This document shows positions 36,501 through 48,961 of a stretch of DNA of 64,000 nt, piece after piece. This DNA is from Agapanthus africanus (lineage: Eukaryota > Streptophyta > Magnoliopsida > Asparagales > Amaryllidaceae): assembly GCA_030015575.1 (NCBI GenBank), contig JASDDO010000016.1:174714815-174778814 (forward strand), in the 5' to 3' direction. Every line of letters starts with the position of its first letter. The first letter of the stretch is position 1. A program made the translations under genes and the position numbers. The notes under the pieces are model-generated. The model did not search any database and was not told the DNA's origin. It saw nothing but the letters and a program-made list of their open reading frames with translations.

Positions 36501-37490
36501 CAATGAATTGCAAATATGAGATCCTGATCCGGTATCCAATACCCAGGAAGTAGAGTTGATTGACAGACAATTCTCAATTACAAACACACCTGAAGTCGAA
36601 GCCACAACTTGTTTCGGTTCCTGGTTCTTGGCGTTCCACGCCTTGCAATCCTTCTTCCAGTGCCCTTTCCTGTGACAATGGAAGCACTTATCCAGGCCAA
36701 CTACCGGTGCTGCAAACTTTTTCTTTCCCTTCCCTCCCACCTTACTAACACCTCCTCTAGGTCTGGGTGCGGCCTTCTTCTTCCTTCCTTTGGCCTTAGC
36801 CTTGGACCCAGAAGAAGATGTACCGCCAACAAACATAGCGGGTGTTTCCCTTGAATTCTTCAAGGTGCCCTCTGCACTCCTTAACATGTTCAGGAGTTCC
36901 GGAAGTTCAACTTCTTTTCTTTGAAGGTTGAAGTTCAGGATAAACTGGGCGTAGGTGTGAGGAAGGGACTGGAGAATAAGGTCTGTATAGAGCTCATTAT
37001 CCAAAGTCGTCCCAAGGTCTGCGAGCTCTTCTATATAGCCGATCATCTTTAGGACATGTTCTCCTACCGATGACCCGACAGCCAACCTCGCTCGAAACAA
37101 GTTCTTTGAGGTCTCGTATCTTGCTATATGAGATTGCTCTCCATAAAGTTCCTTTGTATGGAGAAATATGCCATCAAGGTCCATATCCTCGTGCCTCCTC
37201 TGATGTTCATTGTTCATCGAGGCAAGCACGATGCACTTGGCTTTCGCGCAATCTAAATCCCAGGTTTTGCGGATTTCCTTATCCGCATTGCTGGATTTGG
37301 GACCAGGGACAGCAGGTGCCGTAGCGGTGAGGACGTACCCCAGTTTGTCATAGGTCAAAGCCATTTTGACATTCCGCAGCCAATCTTTATAGTTTGGCCC
37401 TGTCAGTATATTTTTCTCTAAAAGTAACTTAAGTCCAGTCATTTTCAGGGTCGCTGCAATTAGGAGAGAGAGAAGAAAACTCTTTAGCAT
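33531..37490 (-). pseudogene. gag-pol: copia gag-pol of element D
   Basis: Read on the minus strand from 37490, Gag comes first. The true start is probably the MTGLKLLLEKN methionine near 37440 rather than the one 16 codons earlier. It is an UBN2-type capsid region (WLRNVKMALTYDKLGYVL, then LILQSLPHTYAQF) followed by a basic stretch and a CCHC zinc knuckle (CFHCHRKGHWKKDC, about 36640-36690) that would bind RNA. The protease has WVLDTGSGSHIC (near 36530). The integrase zinc segment lies at about 36020-36150 and the core at 35650-35980 (HSDVCGP, SDRGGEY, GVSERRN). Reverse transcriptase spans about 34350-35050 (MDVKTAFLNG, YVDD) and RNase H about 33590-34060 ([19 protein letters not shown]). 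The polypurine tract is at 33531-33540. A few breaks are present, so the copy is a fossil but very well preserved. Confidence 0.95.
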
Positions 37491-38835
37491 GATGCTCTTG
37501 CAAGTTTAGAGTGGTTTTTAGTTTATCTAAACTGGATGGCTCCCACTGTTTCTCGAATCCTTCCTCAAACCATAAAAGAAGAATTAGCCAAGACTATTCT
37601 CACCGTACAATACTTGCTTAACCGTTCAGCCAGGCTGGTGTCGATACTTCGAGGGAGGTTTTCCAACGCTTTCGCGAAGTTCCTTAATTAAATAACCTCT
37701 TTTCTCTGGGGGCGTAACCCCGCTGACACTTTTCTGGACACCTACTAGGTTTATAGCATTGATCGTTAAGTGACGAATATCCTGATAAGTAGCATATACT
37801 CACAGCAGGATCGGGATCCAAATATCATCGTCTGATAATGTTGTAAGAATGCTACCAACATTCATCAAACTCAAAATGGTATGCATCTCTTTGCAAATTT
37901 CAGTTTCTTTAGAAATTCCCGATATAAGTTTTTGCCCCATGCTCTTATAACCTTGGCTTTGGTCAAAGTGTCATAAGTCACATGTTAAGTTCTACCCGTC
38001 ATTATCTTGTCAATTTGAACCCATCGGTATATACCCCTGACTTTGGTCAAATGGTAATACGACTGTCCCAAACCAACTCATCTATCTTATGCAACAAATG
38101 AAAACCCAGCAGCTACCAAACACTATGCCTTGACTTTGGCCAAAATGCATAGCTTGAATACTACTGAATACCCAAATGAAATGACGGAGGGCTACGAATG
38201 GTTTTGGCGAAACCGTGAACGTAGTGAACTTGATATAACCGAAGGAACCTGATAGCTTTTAAAAGGAGTGGTTAAGGCTCCGCATTTAAAAATATCTGTT
38301 TTTAAAATTAACCGAGTGGTTTCTTTTAAATTTTTCCAACGATTAAAACTTTGGTTTATTTTTCTTTGCATTATAGATAATGCGTTCCATCATTAACCTA
38401 TCATTGCAGAAAACAACGAAAATACAACGTCCTCTTATGCCATCCGCATTTGCCACGGGGTCCCGTCATCACCCGTTAGGTTACTTAACTAACGACAGAG
38501 CGGGGGCTGGGCTAGCGCGGGTGTAAAACATAAGTGACGTCTAAATAGCTACATTATATATAGATATTTTACATTCGTCTGACGCAATGATATTCATTCC
38601 AGAACACAGATAAACTTTATTGGATTTGCAAGCAATCTGTATTTCTTTTGAGCCTGCAAGAAAAGACAGATTACATAGTTGTGATGAGTAGCCGTTACCC
38701 CACCCTCGACCCCTACGGGTACGGCTACAACCGCAACCTGGATGTGCCCCGCAAAATAATATTACAACAAATTACATTTACAACAAATGAATTAAATAAT
38801 AACCCATTTCAAAACCCCGGCTATACACCACAACA
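37491..38835 (-). other. leader of D, inner piece
   Basis: No gene. It contains the hairpin series with CTTTGGTCAAA-type motifs (37960-38150) and the conserved block around TTACTTAACTAACGACAG (38483). The duplicated module of A, C and E is not evident here; a different, shorter sequence occupies its place (38250-38350). The leader resumes at 48421 beyond element E. Confidence 0.8.
38831..38835. repeat. target-site duplication of element E, left
   Basis: CAACA precedes E's left LTR and recurs at 48416-48420 after its right LTR. Confidence 0.93.
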
Positions 38836-41009
38836 TGTAAGTCTACGCTAGCGCCCCGGCCGTCTACAGACGCCAAATGCGGAACAAAAACTTTTTAACT
38901 GGCGCTATCGTATACTTTAACCCGGATCTGCCATTATTGCTAAACTAACTAACAGTAAAGAGTGTAGGAATGTTATACCGAACGATCCGAGTCCTTCGTT
39001 CTTCAACCATCATCCCACGCTCCGTTGCGGCTGCTCCGATCGCGTCGATCTCCGATCTCCTCGTCGAGGTGGCACCACATGATCGGTTCTTTAAACGGGC
39101 TCCCGCCTCTGACTCGAGGCAACTCGATCGTCAAGTTTGCTAAAAGAGACGACCAAGAATGATGTAGAGAATGAGTAGATGACTTTGTCTCACTTCGTCC
39201 AAATCCGTGGACGATCGGTTAATGAAGTTGCCGTGGAAATCGGGTGATGGAATGAAATGGACTGTAAAATTCCATACACCGATAAAACCTATCATAATCT
39301 TTTCTAGCAAAATGAAACCTCAAGTGAGAGTGAGAATGAGGAGAGAGAGAGGGCCGGCCACTAATATAGAAGAGGGAGGTGACCGTAGGAGCAAGTGGTG
39401 ACCATAAGGTAAAAGCTTCTCACTCAAAAATATCCTAAGCTTAACAAAACTCATTAATGAAAACAATCATGAAAGAATGAATCATCAAAAGGAACCAATC
39501 ACCTTAAACCTAGTCACCTTGCATCATTAATGAACCATTAATGACACAAATGAGTCATTAGCCTCATCATCACTTCTAGAAGCTTCTAGAATGATGACTC
39601 ACTCATATCAGAAGAAAAGATAAATCCGTCTTTAACCAAATGTTAAAAGACGGCTGATAGAAAACTGGAAACTGGCAACTTCCAAAAGTGATCCTGAAAC
39701 AACTTTCAGGATAACCCCGAAACTGTATAAATATACCCGCATTTGTATTACGACCGAATACAAATGCAACTGAGACAAAGATATTATACCTACTCAATAT
39801 AATACTCGGATCCGGCTTAAACCAAAGCCGACCAGTATCATCTGTCCGAAAATTGACACGTGCGTAAACGCACGTGCATTTTCCTAACCCTGCCATAAAA
39901 CCATACGGCCTCTACAACGTTTCGCCCGAACTTGGGAAACTGTCTGTGGGGGACTCTAATGACTCGTCAGCACCCTGGCAGTGGGTTTAACCACAAACCG
40001 TCAGCGGCACTAGCTATGCGTAACGGCTGCCCATGGACTGACCTCAAGGGTGGCCGAGGAGCGAACTCAAGGGAGACCGATGAGCGAACTCCTCCGAAAA
40101 CCCTACTGAGCCTAACAGTGACAATGTATATACAGTCCGGTCCGTTCGTCAATGAGTATCGCATATCCGCCTAGGGGGCTAGTAACGTCAGACCCCCAAT
40201 AGCAGTATAAGTCGTGTCGGAGTGAAGCCCAATACACCCTGAGATACTACTGGAGTACCTACCAGTAAATCTCCTACCATGGCCATGGATTTGTGTAATG
40301 GCTCTCCTAGACACAGCACGACCTCGCCCCCAATACCGGGAGAGACGAATCCCCTGCCGATCCGCTCACGTGCCTCCATATGGCTCGGGACTGTACCCAA
40401 AAGCTACCTGTTTGCACGACTCCTTTGAGCCGTGGTAGGGTAGAAATCAAAGCACAGTGGGAACTCACACGAGACAAATGACGACCTCAGGTCGATGAAC
40501 TAACCTGTACACATGTCACCAGGGAACTGCTATCCGACGATAGGTATAGTACTAACTAGCAGATTCCCGGCAAGTCCTGTCCGGTGTACTCATAACCCAA
40601 TGAGCACCTGTATACATCTTAGGTGATCCAACTGACACCAGTGGCTTGTGAGACCGGCCACCGCCCCTCGTCGGGGTCTCGACTGTACACCCTAGTCTAC
40701 TCCGGAGTATCGATGCCCTGTCTCGAAACTCCCACGACTAGGGACCACAATTAAGGATATGCATATAAACTACCCAACTCTCACGTATATGATCGCCATC
40801 ATACTGTTGGTAGTAAAGCAAGATCCTAAGGGCTCTATCAAAGTGTAACATGCAATCAGTCACCTGAACATGTACACGACTGATAAAGGCAAACCAGATA
40901 GCATACTATCATCACGAGTAAGACTGTACTACCGGGATAGGTCCTCCGCAATCATTGCAATCACGTACCTGCGATCCAATAATTGACTATGAGGGCACTA
41001 TCTCCAACA
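38836..41009 (-). repeat. 3' LTR of E (2,174 bp)
   Basis: It runs from TGTAAGTCTACG to ATCTCCAACA. It contains a perfect 8-bp palindrome with TAAA loop bearing two G-box cores CACGTG (39857-39876) and the AAACCA-loop hairpin (39892-39909). An open frame at 39603-39896 is repeated in the other LTR and is not a gene. Confidence 0.95.
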
Positions 41010-44000
41010 ATCTCCCACTTGCACTCAAGGCTAATATTGCGATGTCGACTACTCACAGCCCGTGTGAAACCGAACATCCAACTCCTTTACTAATCAGTTT
41101 CACAAAGCCCGTTTGTAAAACTATTGTGTTCGAGAAATAGCCTCGGTGAGTGGATCCGCCTAGAAGTTTCTTTCTGTATCTCTCTTAATCTCAAGTTCGC
41201 GGAGAAAGCCATCTCCCGAATTGAGTAGTACCTGTCTTAGAATATGTCTGGATATCTGATGGGACCTTAGTTCATAAATGAACTCTATATCCAAACTTCT
41301 TAGACTGAATCGATCACTGAACCTAATCAGTATCGGGCACCATGCCACCCACAGTATCCTCTGGAACCACCTGTCCATAATACTGTCCCTCGTCAGAGGG
41401 AAAACTAAAACTCTGACAATCACTCTGTCATCGATGTCACCTTTGAAGCCTGGAATGATAACCGTCTCCCGAAGGAGACTGCCGTCATCAAATCCGTAGA
41501 ATATGTACTTATGTTCTATAACTGCTTCCTTATGTTTCTCTAGGATTGGATTAATACAAACTTATTGCATCTAGTGCAAAACCAACATTTGGTGTGGTAC
41601 TTGACATCTCATGATTGACTCAATTGCCTAAGCAAGTGATCTGCCAATCATGCACATCCCTCTCCCCTTTAGTCTGTAAGACACCTTTAGAGAGGGTGAC
41701 TCCATCATCTGCAGGTACACCACCATGCTAGGAGTCAACTAGTCCAAAAACCATTAGAATATCTGTCAAAGTACCCACATTGGCAAACTACCCAAATCCA
41801 GATCTAAAACTATAGATCTAGAAACCAGAATGTCAAATATTATATCCATATCCTGTCTGGAGAAACAACTGTGTGACGACCACAGTACAACCGATCGTAG
41901 TATAGGAATTTTACTTCCTACTCTGTGTATGTCATCCAGATACCATGACATCACACCCTACTACCTTCTTAACTGATCCATCCCCTATTCTGATTGAAGT
42001 CAAACCCATGACTGTCACATCAAAATTAGATGATCTATCTCCGCTATAACTGCTCAAGTCTATAAATAGACATAAGCTACTTGCCCACCATGCTTCCGTT
42101 GCTCCCACTGACTACGACAACCCTCCTACAGGGTCTCATAACCTGGAACAACAGTAGTGTCAAGTCTGGGTAGATAAGAACCTCCCTGTCACCGTCTCTG
42201 AGGCTACCGAAGTACCTCTCGGGCGTCTGAGGTTACCTACCATACCTGCGGAGTGGCTATTGGAATGTCAAACCTGATTGAATATATAGGTCCTATTAAA
42301 TTTTCCGTAATCGTTCGCGGTTCTGGAATCACTTCCAGTTCTACCATACTCCCACTACTGTTTTCTGAAAAAAATCCATTTTTACTAAAACTGTGGCGAG
42401 TCAAGAACAATATCACTATTGATCTTCCAAATGGTAGAATATCAACCCTCGTCATAGCCAGGGTCAACCCACAAACAGCCACTACAGAAACGTGCCCTGA
42501 GTTATCCAGTGTTTGGTTTTAATCATAAGCTGGACAACTCCCCGTACCTTAATATCTTTTAAGGTACGAACTATTCTATATCCAATATAGAAACTTTGGC
42601 ACTAATTTAATTGGAACCAGATTCAAATCATGCAGCTGTCTCCAGTGCATTTCAACTTAATGGAAAAAGGCTAATCAGCATTACTCAACTTAGGAATCCA
42701 TCCAATTATGAGCAACCTGAAAGAGAAACACGTTTCTCAAAAACCATCACTATCATCTGAATACCAATCACAAGAATCTACATCTTCGATCTCTTTGAAG
42801 AATCCTGATACTTGTGACACCTGGTTCTCTACTTTATTCTTATACCCACAACTTCTCAAAACCTAGACCTTGTATTTCTACGAAACACTCGTCTAAATAC
42901 TAGAGAAGTTATAAGTAAATAGAACATAGTACGAGGACCTACCCCTTTGTCCTGATGGACACTTGGACAACATACAATACTCTGTATAAGTCCGCTGAGT
43001 TAAACAACTCAAAACCTGTGCGTTGTAGGTGGAAAACTGTACCCTGGCGATTTCCTCAAATATCACCAATTACAACGAATTCTGATATAATGAGGATGAT
43101 CACCTAATTCCCAATATCTTACTCCCACTCATCATCTGTAAAACCATACAGATATGAGAATGAAACCTGGTAAATACATACCCTTGGAGTAAGTGTCTAA
43201 TTGGGAAAACAGTTTTTCCTTTAACAATGCACTGAAACATGAAAATGTTTCGTAGGGGTATCCTGGTATTCATAGCAATGCCTCTTCCATAATCCAATTC
43301 ATGACTTCAACCGTATATCTCATTGCCGTCTCTCCAAATCCCTTTATTTGTCTTTAGTTGTTACTTTCTGTACACCATCGTTAGGCTAAATGGTTTTCTT
43401 CCTTCCCTACCGTTCGTCACCAGCCTATGGTTTGGAAGAAGACTATCCAGTAAGCATAATAGGTGTACCCTCCTAAACCAAGGAGTACTCGCAACTCGAG
43501 AGAAGGTGATGATAAAAGACAACTGAATAATACCTTATTCTTTTAAAGGTGAAATAGGAGCGGCGATGAAGTACGCGGTTTTCATCGTGAATGATATCAG
43601 TCGCAATTTACTTTGCCCTCTTTCTAATCCCTTTATTTTGTCTTTACATATTACCTTCTGCACACCCTACTTAGGCTAATTGGTTTTCTTCATTCCCTAC
43701 CTTTCGGCACCAGCCTATGATTTGGAATAAGACTATCCAATAGGCGTAATAGGTGTACTCTCCTAAACCAAGGAGCTCTCGCAACCTGAGAGAAGGTGAT
43801 AATAAAAGACAACTGAATAAACCAATTCTTTTTCTCCTGAACCTGGATCCATCCCCGAAGAAGTCCCTTCGAGTTCGTATATAACCATACGATGGATCTA
43901 TCCAATGGAAGTGGATATCCGTAGTAATACGGGTGTTCTGAGAAATGCAAAGGGTAGAAGAAGGAGTGGCAATGACTTATGCAACTCAGACAATCCAAAA

Positions 44001-44060
44001 GCCAGTATTTCAAGAAGGTTCGGTCAACCTGGTCACTGAGTCATAGTCTAGGGTCGGTCA
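41010..44060 (-). pseudogene. decayed copia pol of element E
   Basis: After the polypurine tract (41010-41019), remains of RNase H, reverse transcriptase, integrase and protease follow in copia order on the minus strand, recognisable mainly by comparison with B and D. The stretches 41766-41954 and 42237-42482 match 19246-19458 and 18283-18609 of B. A 200-bp segment near 43337-43530 is repeated at 43622-43830; B has one copy (17060-17260). No gag-like sequence is seen. There are many breaks. The decay is old and shared, unlike the young LTRs. Confidence 0.82.
43337..43830. repeat. tandem duplication of about 200 bp inside E
   Basis: Two copies starting near 43337 and 43622 (offset about 285 bp) share TCCCTTTATTT, GGTTTTCTTC, AGACTATCCA, CTCCTAAACCAAGGAG and GACAACTGAATAA. 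They differ by roughly 10-15%, so the duplication is much older than the insertion of E. Confidence 0.82.
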
Positions 44061-46228
44061 AAGGTCGCTGCCAAAGAGAGAGAGAGAAAAGAAACACTCT
44101 GCGTGCACTCTAACCTAGATCAGAATGGTCATCATTTTATCTAATCCGGAAACCTCCCACTGTCCTGTCAAATTCTCCTCCAAACCTAAGGAAGAATCAA
44201 TCGGGGTCACCCGAAGAGTAAACCAACTCATCAGTGGGAATCGGGATCCAACTCTCATCGCATGTTAACGTGATGGAATGCATCCACGTTATTCATACTC
44301 CAGAAGGTATGCGCATACTTGGCAAGTTTCAGTTTCTTTAGAAACTCCCGATATGATTTTTGCCCCATGCTCTTATAACCTTGGCTTTGGTCAAAATGTC
44401 ATAAGTCACATGCCAAGTTCTACCCGTCACTATCTTGTCAATTTGAACCCACCTGCACATGCCCCTGACTTTGGCCAATCGGCAGAACGACTGTCCCAAA
44501 CTAACTCATCTATCTATGCAACAATTGAATACCCAGCAGCTACCAAACACTATGCCTTAACTTTGGCTAAAATGCATAGCTTGAATACTACTAAATACCC
44601 AAAAGAAGTGACGGAGGGCTACGGCTGGTTTTTGGCGAAAAACCTTTAGCGTAGTGAACTTGATATCGCTGAAGGAACCTGATAGCTTTTTAAAATATAG
44701 TGGCGAAAACCTTTTGCTAAAGAGGTCACTCCTGGTAAAGGGATCTCGGCTCTTTCCTCGTGGAATGAGGTGCAGGATATTCCACTGAATACCGCTATGC
44801 AAAGCAACATGTAATCGACTATAGTGAAGTTATTACCCTGACGCAAACTTCTGTCCAAGGGGTCGGTCCCGGTGAAGGGATATCAGCCCTTGCCTCGTCG
44901 AATGAGGTGCAGGATATTCCACTGAATACCGCTATGCATAACAAAAGAAAACGTCTTTGCAATAACACTTTTTAAATTGTTCCAACAACTGTATACAGGT
45001 TTGTTTTACTTTGCATTGATCAGAATCAACGCAGTCCCATCATTCAATCACACCAGAAAAGAACGAAAATAAAATGTACGTATATGCCATCCGCATTCGT
45101 CACTGGGTCCCGTCATCACCCGTTAGGTTACTTAACTAACGACAGAGCGGGGGCTGGACTAGCGCGGGTGTAAAACATATACAACATCTAATAGTATATA
45201 AACCAATATACATAATCGCTCCAGGCGTGATAATATGCAACATTACAGAAAAGTAATAAGCATCACAGAACAATACAGATAATCTGGGATCCCCGAGTTT
45301 CACAGAGCCGCTGCTGAAACCCGACGTTCCCCTGTCGTGTGGATAGCCTGTGCAATGAAACCTAGACCCCTACGGGTGCGGCGAATAGTCTGCCAATTCT
45401 AGAGTGGGGCCCCTCTGCCTCTCAAAGCCATGAGATGCGGACCCGTTGCTTTCTCGGAACCCGGCTATCCGTGCACTCCGTCGCGGGGCAAAACCTAGTA
45501 CAGTAATGAAAAATAGTACAATAGGTACATCGACCGCAACCTGGTCGTGCCCCAAAAAGAATATTATACAACAGGCAGTGACGGCAGTCCACAAGTTGGA
45601 CGCTCGCCCCGCAATATCACATGTACAAATAAACTCAAACTGTACTACCATTGCACACTGCTATCCACCACGACAAATCCGCAACATCACAGCACAACAC
45701 AGAACATCAACGTGAATGTCACGTTCGCAAACCCGTCTAAAAGAACTATAGCAATTAAACGCGGTTTACCGATCAAATGACATTCCCGGTCGGAGATATA
45801 ATGTAAGCACTGTAAACTAATGTGTTTAAATTTCGATCGACCAAAGACCAAATATCAAAAAGTGGGCCCCACGACTTACTGGTGAACAGTAACAAAATCT
45901 GTACCAAAACTAAATATACCAAAAACCCCAAAATCCAACACAGAATCCACTGACCAAATTTTTGAGCACGTGCTCCCCACGTGGCCGCGGAAGCGCGGCC
46001 AACCCATGAATTTGGCCGCCCTTCCGCGGCAGCTTGGAGGGATCACGACCCCAAATTTTGTCGTGACTCTTAAAAATGCCTGCTCTGATTTTTAAGACAT
46101 CCAGAAATAATTTTTGAGACCATTTAAAATCAACAGAAACTGTCAAGCAAGGATTTTGTCGTTTTTGATTTTCGGTTCGATCGATATTTTGAACACGTTA
46201 GCACAAGTTAGTATAGCAAAATGGTTAG
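44061..46228 (-). other. leader of copia element E
   Basis: From right to left: PBS, the GC-rich hairpin (45984-46030), the conserved block around TTACTTAACTAACGACAG (45126), the duplicated module (44852-44942 and 44711-44805), the hairpin series (44375-44590) and the CT-rich end (near 44070-44095). Open frames on either strand here (for example 44278-44649) are not supported as genes. The leader is complete in this element, about 2.2 kb. Confidence 0.85.
45984..46030 (-). other. GC-rich leader hairpin of E
   Basis: GCCGCGGAAGCGCGGCCAA (45984-46002) pairs with 46012-46030 at 18 of 19 positions around a 9-nt loop. It ends 198 nt from the PBS. Confidence 0.82.
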
Positions 46229-46240
46229 GCTCTGATACCA
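46229..46240 (-). other. primer binding site of E
   Basis: On the minus strand this reads TGGTATCAGAGC, one base from the 5' LTR; complementary to initiator-Met tRNA. Confidence 0.93.
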
Positions 46241-46241
46241 C

Positions 46242-48415
46242 TGTAAGTCTACGCTAGCGCCCCGGCCGTCTACAGACGCCAAATGCGGAACAAAAACTTT
46301 TTAACTGGCGCTATCGTATACTTTAACCCGGATCTGCCATTATTGCTAAACTAACTAACAGTAAAGAGTGTAGGAATGTTATACCGAACGATTCGAGTCC
46401 TTCGTTCTTCAACCATCATCCCACGCTCCGTTGCGGCTGCTCCGATCTCGTCGATCTCCGATCTCCTCGTCGAGGTGGCACCACATGATCGGTTCTTTAA
46501 ACGGGCTCCCGCCTCTGACTCGAGGCAACTCGATCGTCAAGTTTGCTAAAAGAGACGACCAAGAATGATGTAGAGAATGAGTAGATGACTTTGTCTCACT
46601 TCGTCCAAATCCGTGGACGATCGGGTAATGAAGTTGCCGTGGAAATCGGGTGATGGAATGAAATGGACTGTAAAATTCCATACACCGATAAAACCTATCA
46701 TAATCTTTTCTAGCAAAATGAAACCTCAAGTGAGAGTGAGAATGAGGAGAGAGAGAGGGCCGGCCACTAATATAGAAGAGGGAGGTGACCGTAGGAGCAA
46801 GTGGTGACCATAAGGTAAAAGCTTCTCACTCAAAAATATCCTAAGCTTAACAAAACTCATTAATGAAAACAATCATGAAAGAATGAATCATCAAAAGGAA
46901 CCAATCACCTTAAACCTAGTCACCTTGCATCATTAATGAACCATTAATGACACAAATGAGTCATTAGCCTCATCATCACTTCTAGAAGCTTCTAGAATGA
47001 TGACTCACTCATATCAGAAGAAAAGATAAATCCGTCTTTAACCAAATGTTAAAAGACGGCTGATAGAAAACTGGAAACTGGCAACTTCCAAAAGTGATCC
47101 TGAAACAACTTTCAGGATAACCCCGAAACTGTATAAATATACCCGCATTTGTATTACGACCGAATACAAATGCAACTGAGACAAAGATATTATACCTACT
47201 CAATATAATACTCGGATCCGGCTTAAACCAAAGCCGACCAGTATCATCTGTCCGAAAATTGACACGTGCGTAAACGCACGTGCATTTTCCGAACCCTGCC
47301 ATAAAACCATACGGCCTCTACAACGTTTCGCCCGAACTTGGGAAACTGTCTATGGGGGACTCTAATGACTCGTCAGCACCCTGGCAGTGGGTTTAACCAC
47401 AAACCATCAGCGGCACTAGCTATGCGTAACGGCTGCCCATGGACTGACCTCAAGGGTGGCCGAGGAGCGAACTCAAGGGAGACCGATGAGCGAACTCCTC
47501 CGAAAACCCTACTGAACCTAACAGTGACAATGTATATACAGTCCGGTCCGTTCGTCAATGAGTATCGCATATCCGCCTAGGGGGCTAGTAACGTCAGACC
47601 CCCAATAGCAGTATAAGTCGTGTCGGAGTGAAGCCCAATACACCCTGAGATACTACTGGAGTACCTACCAGTAAATCTCCTACCATGGCCATGGATTTGT
47701 GTAATGGCTCTCCTAGACACAGCACGACCTCGCCCCCAATACCGGGAGAGACGAATCCCCTGCCGATCCGCTCACGTGCCTCCATATGGCTCGGGACTGT
47801 ACCCAAAAGCTACCTGTTTGCACGACTCCTTTGAGCCGTGGTAGGGTAGAAATCAAAGCACAGTGGGAACTCACATGAGACAAATGACGACCTCAGGTCG
47901 ATGAACTAACCTGTACACATGTCACCAGGAAACTGCTATCCGACGATAGGTATAGTACTAACTAGCAGATTCCCGGCAAGTCCTGTCCGGTGTACTCATA
48001 ACCCAATGAGCACCTGTATACATCTTAGGTGATCCAACTGACACCAGTGGCTTGTGAGACCGGCCACCGCCCCTCGTCGGGGTCTCGACTGTACACACTA
48101 GTCTACTCCGGAGTATCGATGCCCTGTCTCGAAACTCCCACGACTAGGGACCACAATTAAGGATATGCATATAAACTACCCAACTCTCACGTATATGATC
48201 GCCATCATACTGTTGGTAGTAAAGCAAGATCCTAAGGGCTCTATCAAAGTGTAACATGCAATCAGTCACCTGAACATGTACACGACTGATAAAGGCAAAC
48301 CAGATAGCATACTATCATCACGAGTAAGACTGTACTGCCGGGATAGGTCCTCCGCAATCATTGCAATCACGTACCTGCGATCCAATAATTGACTATGAGG
48401 GCACTATCTCCAATA
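46242..48415 (-). repeat. 5' LTR of E (2,174 bp)
   Basis: Same length as the copy at 38836-41009 and nearly identical. The final CA differs in this copy (CAATA against CAACA), but the 5-bp duplication fixes the boundary. Confidence 0.95.
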
Positions 48416-48420
48416 CAACA

Positions 48421-48948
48421 GTCCAATACAGTTTATATGCACAAACAGATATAACCATTACAGAAATGTGCAACCCCCTGCCAACTGACATACTAGCAGT
48501 TAGGGGAGGTTTACGAACACATTATACAAACACAGATATAATCCAATATGCAAATACTGTACAATTTCGATCGATTAAACACATTTAATATTGCTCAATT
48601 ACTTCTCTGTTAAACTGAAACCTGAGCAAAATTAAAATATTCCAGAAAATCTAAAAAACCACAGGGGACCCACACAAGAAAAACGAGTTCCTGACTCGTC
48701 AACTCGGCGGCGGAAGCGCGGCGGATCGGTGGGATCCGCCGCGGTTCCGCGGCACTGTAGACGAATCAGGAACCCAAATTTCTTGGGTGTTCTTCTGTGT
48801 TCATTTCAAGCTTTCTGCACTTACCTGAAAAATTTTAGGACATCATTTTAAAATCGACAGAAACTGATGTTTTTTAGGGTTTTCCGGCTTCGTTTTTCCG
48901 TTCGAAATTCGTACAAATTTTCAATTAAGTTATTTATTGTTTAGCGAG
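48421..48948 (-). other. leader of D, PBS-proximal piece
   Basis: This is the part of D's leader next to the PBS, 541 bp up to the LTR, with no gene. It contains the longest of the GC-rich leader hairpins (48687-48773). Confidence 0.88.
48687..48773 (-). other. GC-rich leader hairpin of D
   Basis: Inner arms 48710-48727 and 48733-48750 pair at 17 of 18 positions around GGTGG. Outer arms GTTCCTGACTCGTC (48687-48700) and GACGAATCAGGAAC (48760-48773) pair at 13 of 14. The inner stem ends 198 nt from the PBS. Confidence 0.85.
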
Positions 48949-48960
48949 GCTTTGATACCA
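48949..48960 (-). other. primer binding site of D
   Basis: Minus strand TGGTATCAAAGC, one base from the 5' LTR; one difference from the PBS of A, C and E. Confidence 0.88.
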
Positions 48961-48961
48961 C

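Larger units (their letters stand above)
38836..48415 (-). mobile_element. Ty1/copia element E (minus), young LTRs, decayed interior
   Basis: E is 9,580 bp with two LTRs of exactly 2,174 bp and a perfect target duplication (CAACA). I count about a dozen differences between its LTRs (about 0.55%), the lowest value in the window, which implies insertion roughly 0.2 million years ago at the stated rate. Its interior is nevertheless decayed throughout, with many breaks and no long coding frame, and is decayed in the same way as in element B. It must have been copied recently using enzymes from another element. It is the innermost element of the right-hand stack. Confidence 0.94.

Noticed and set aside
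39603-39896. 97-codon frame found twice (also 47009-47302) as a candidate conserved gene
   Set aside because: The two copies are the same place in the two LTRs of E, so their agreement reflects LTR identity, not coding.
44278-44649. 123-codon open frame on + in the leader of E
   Set aside because: Opposite strand of an untranslated leader, overlaps the hairpin series and duplicated module; no frame at the same place in C or D.
46229-46241. PBS sequences considered as tRNA gene fragments
   Set aside because: Only 12 bases complementary to a tRNA end, directly next to an LTR; a primer site, not a tRNA gene. No full tRNA cloverleaf was noticed in the window.
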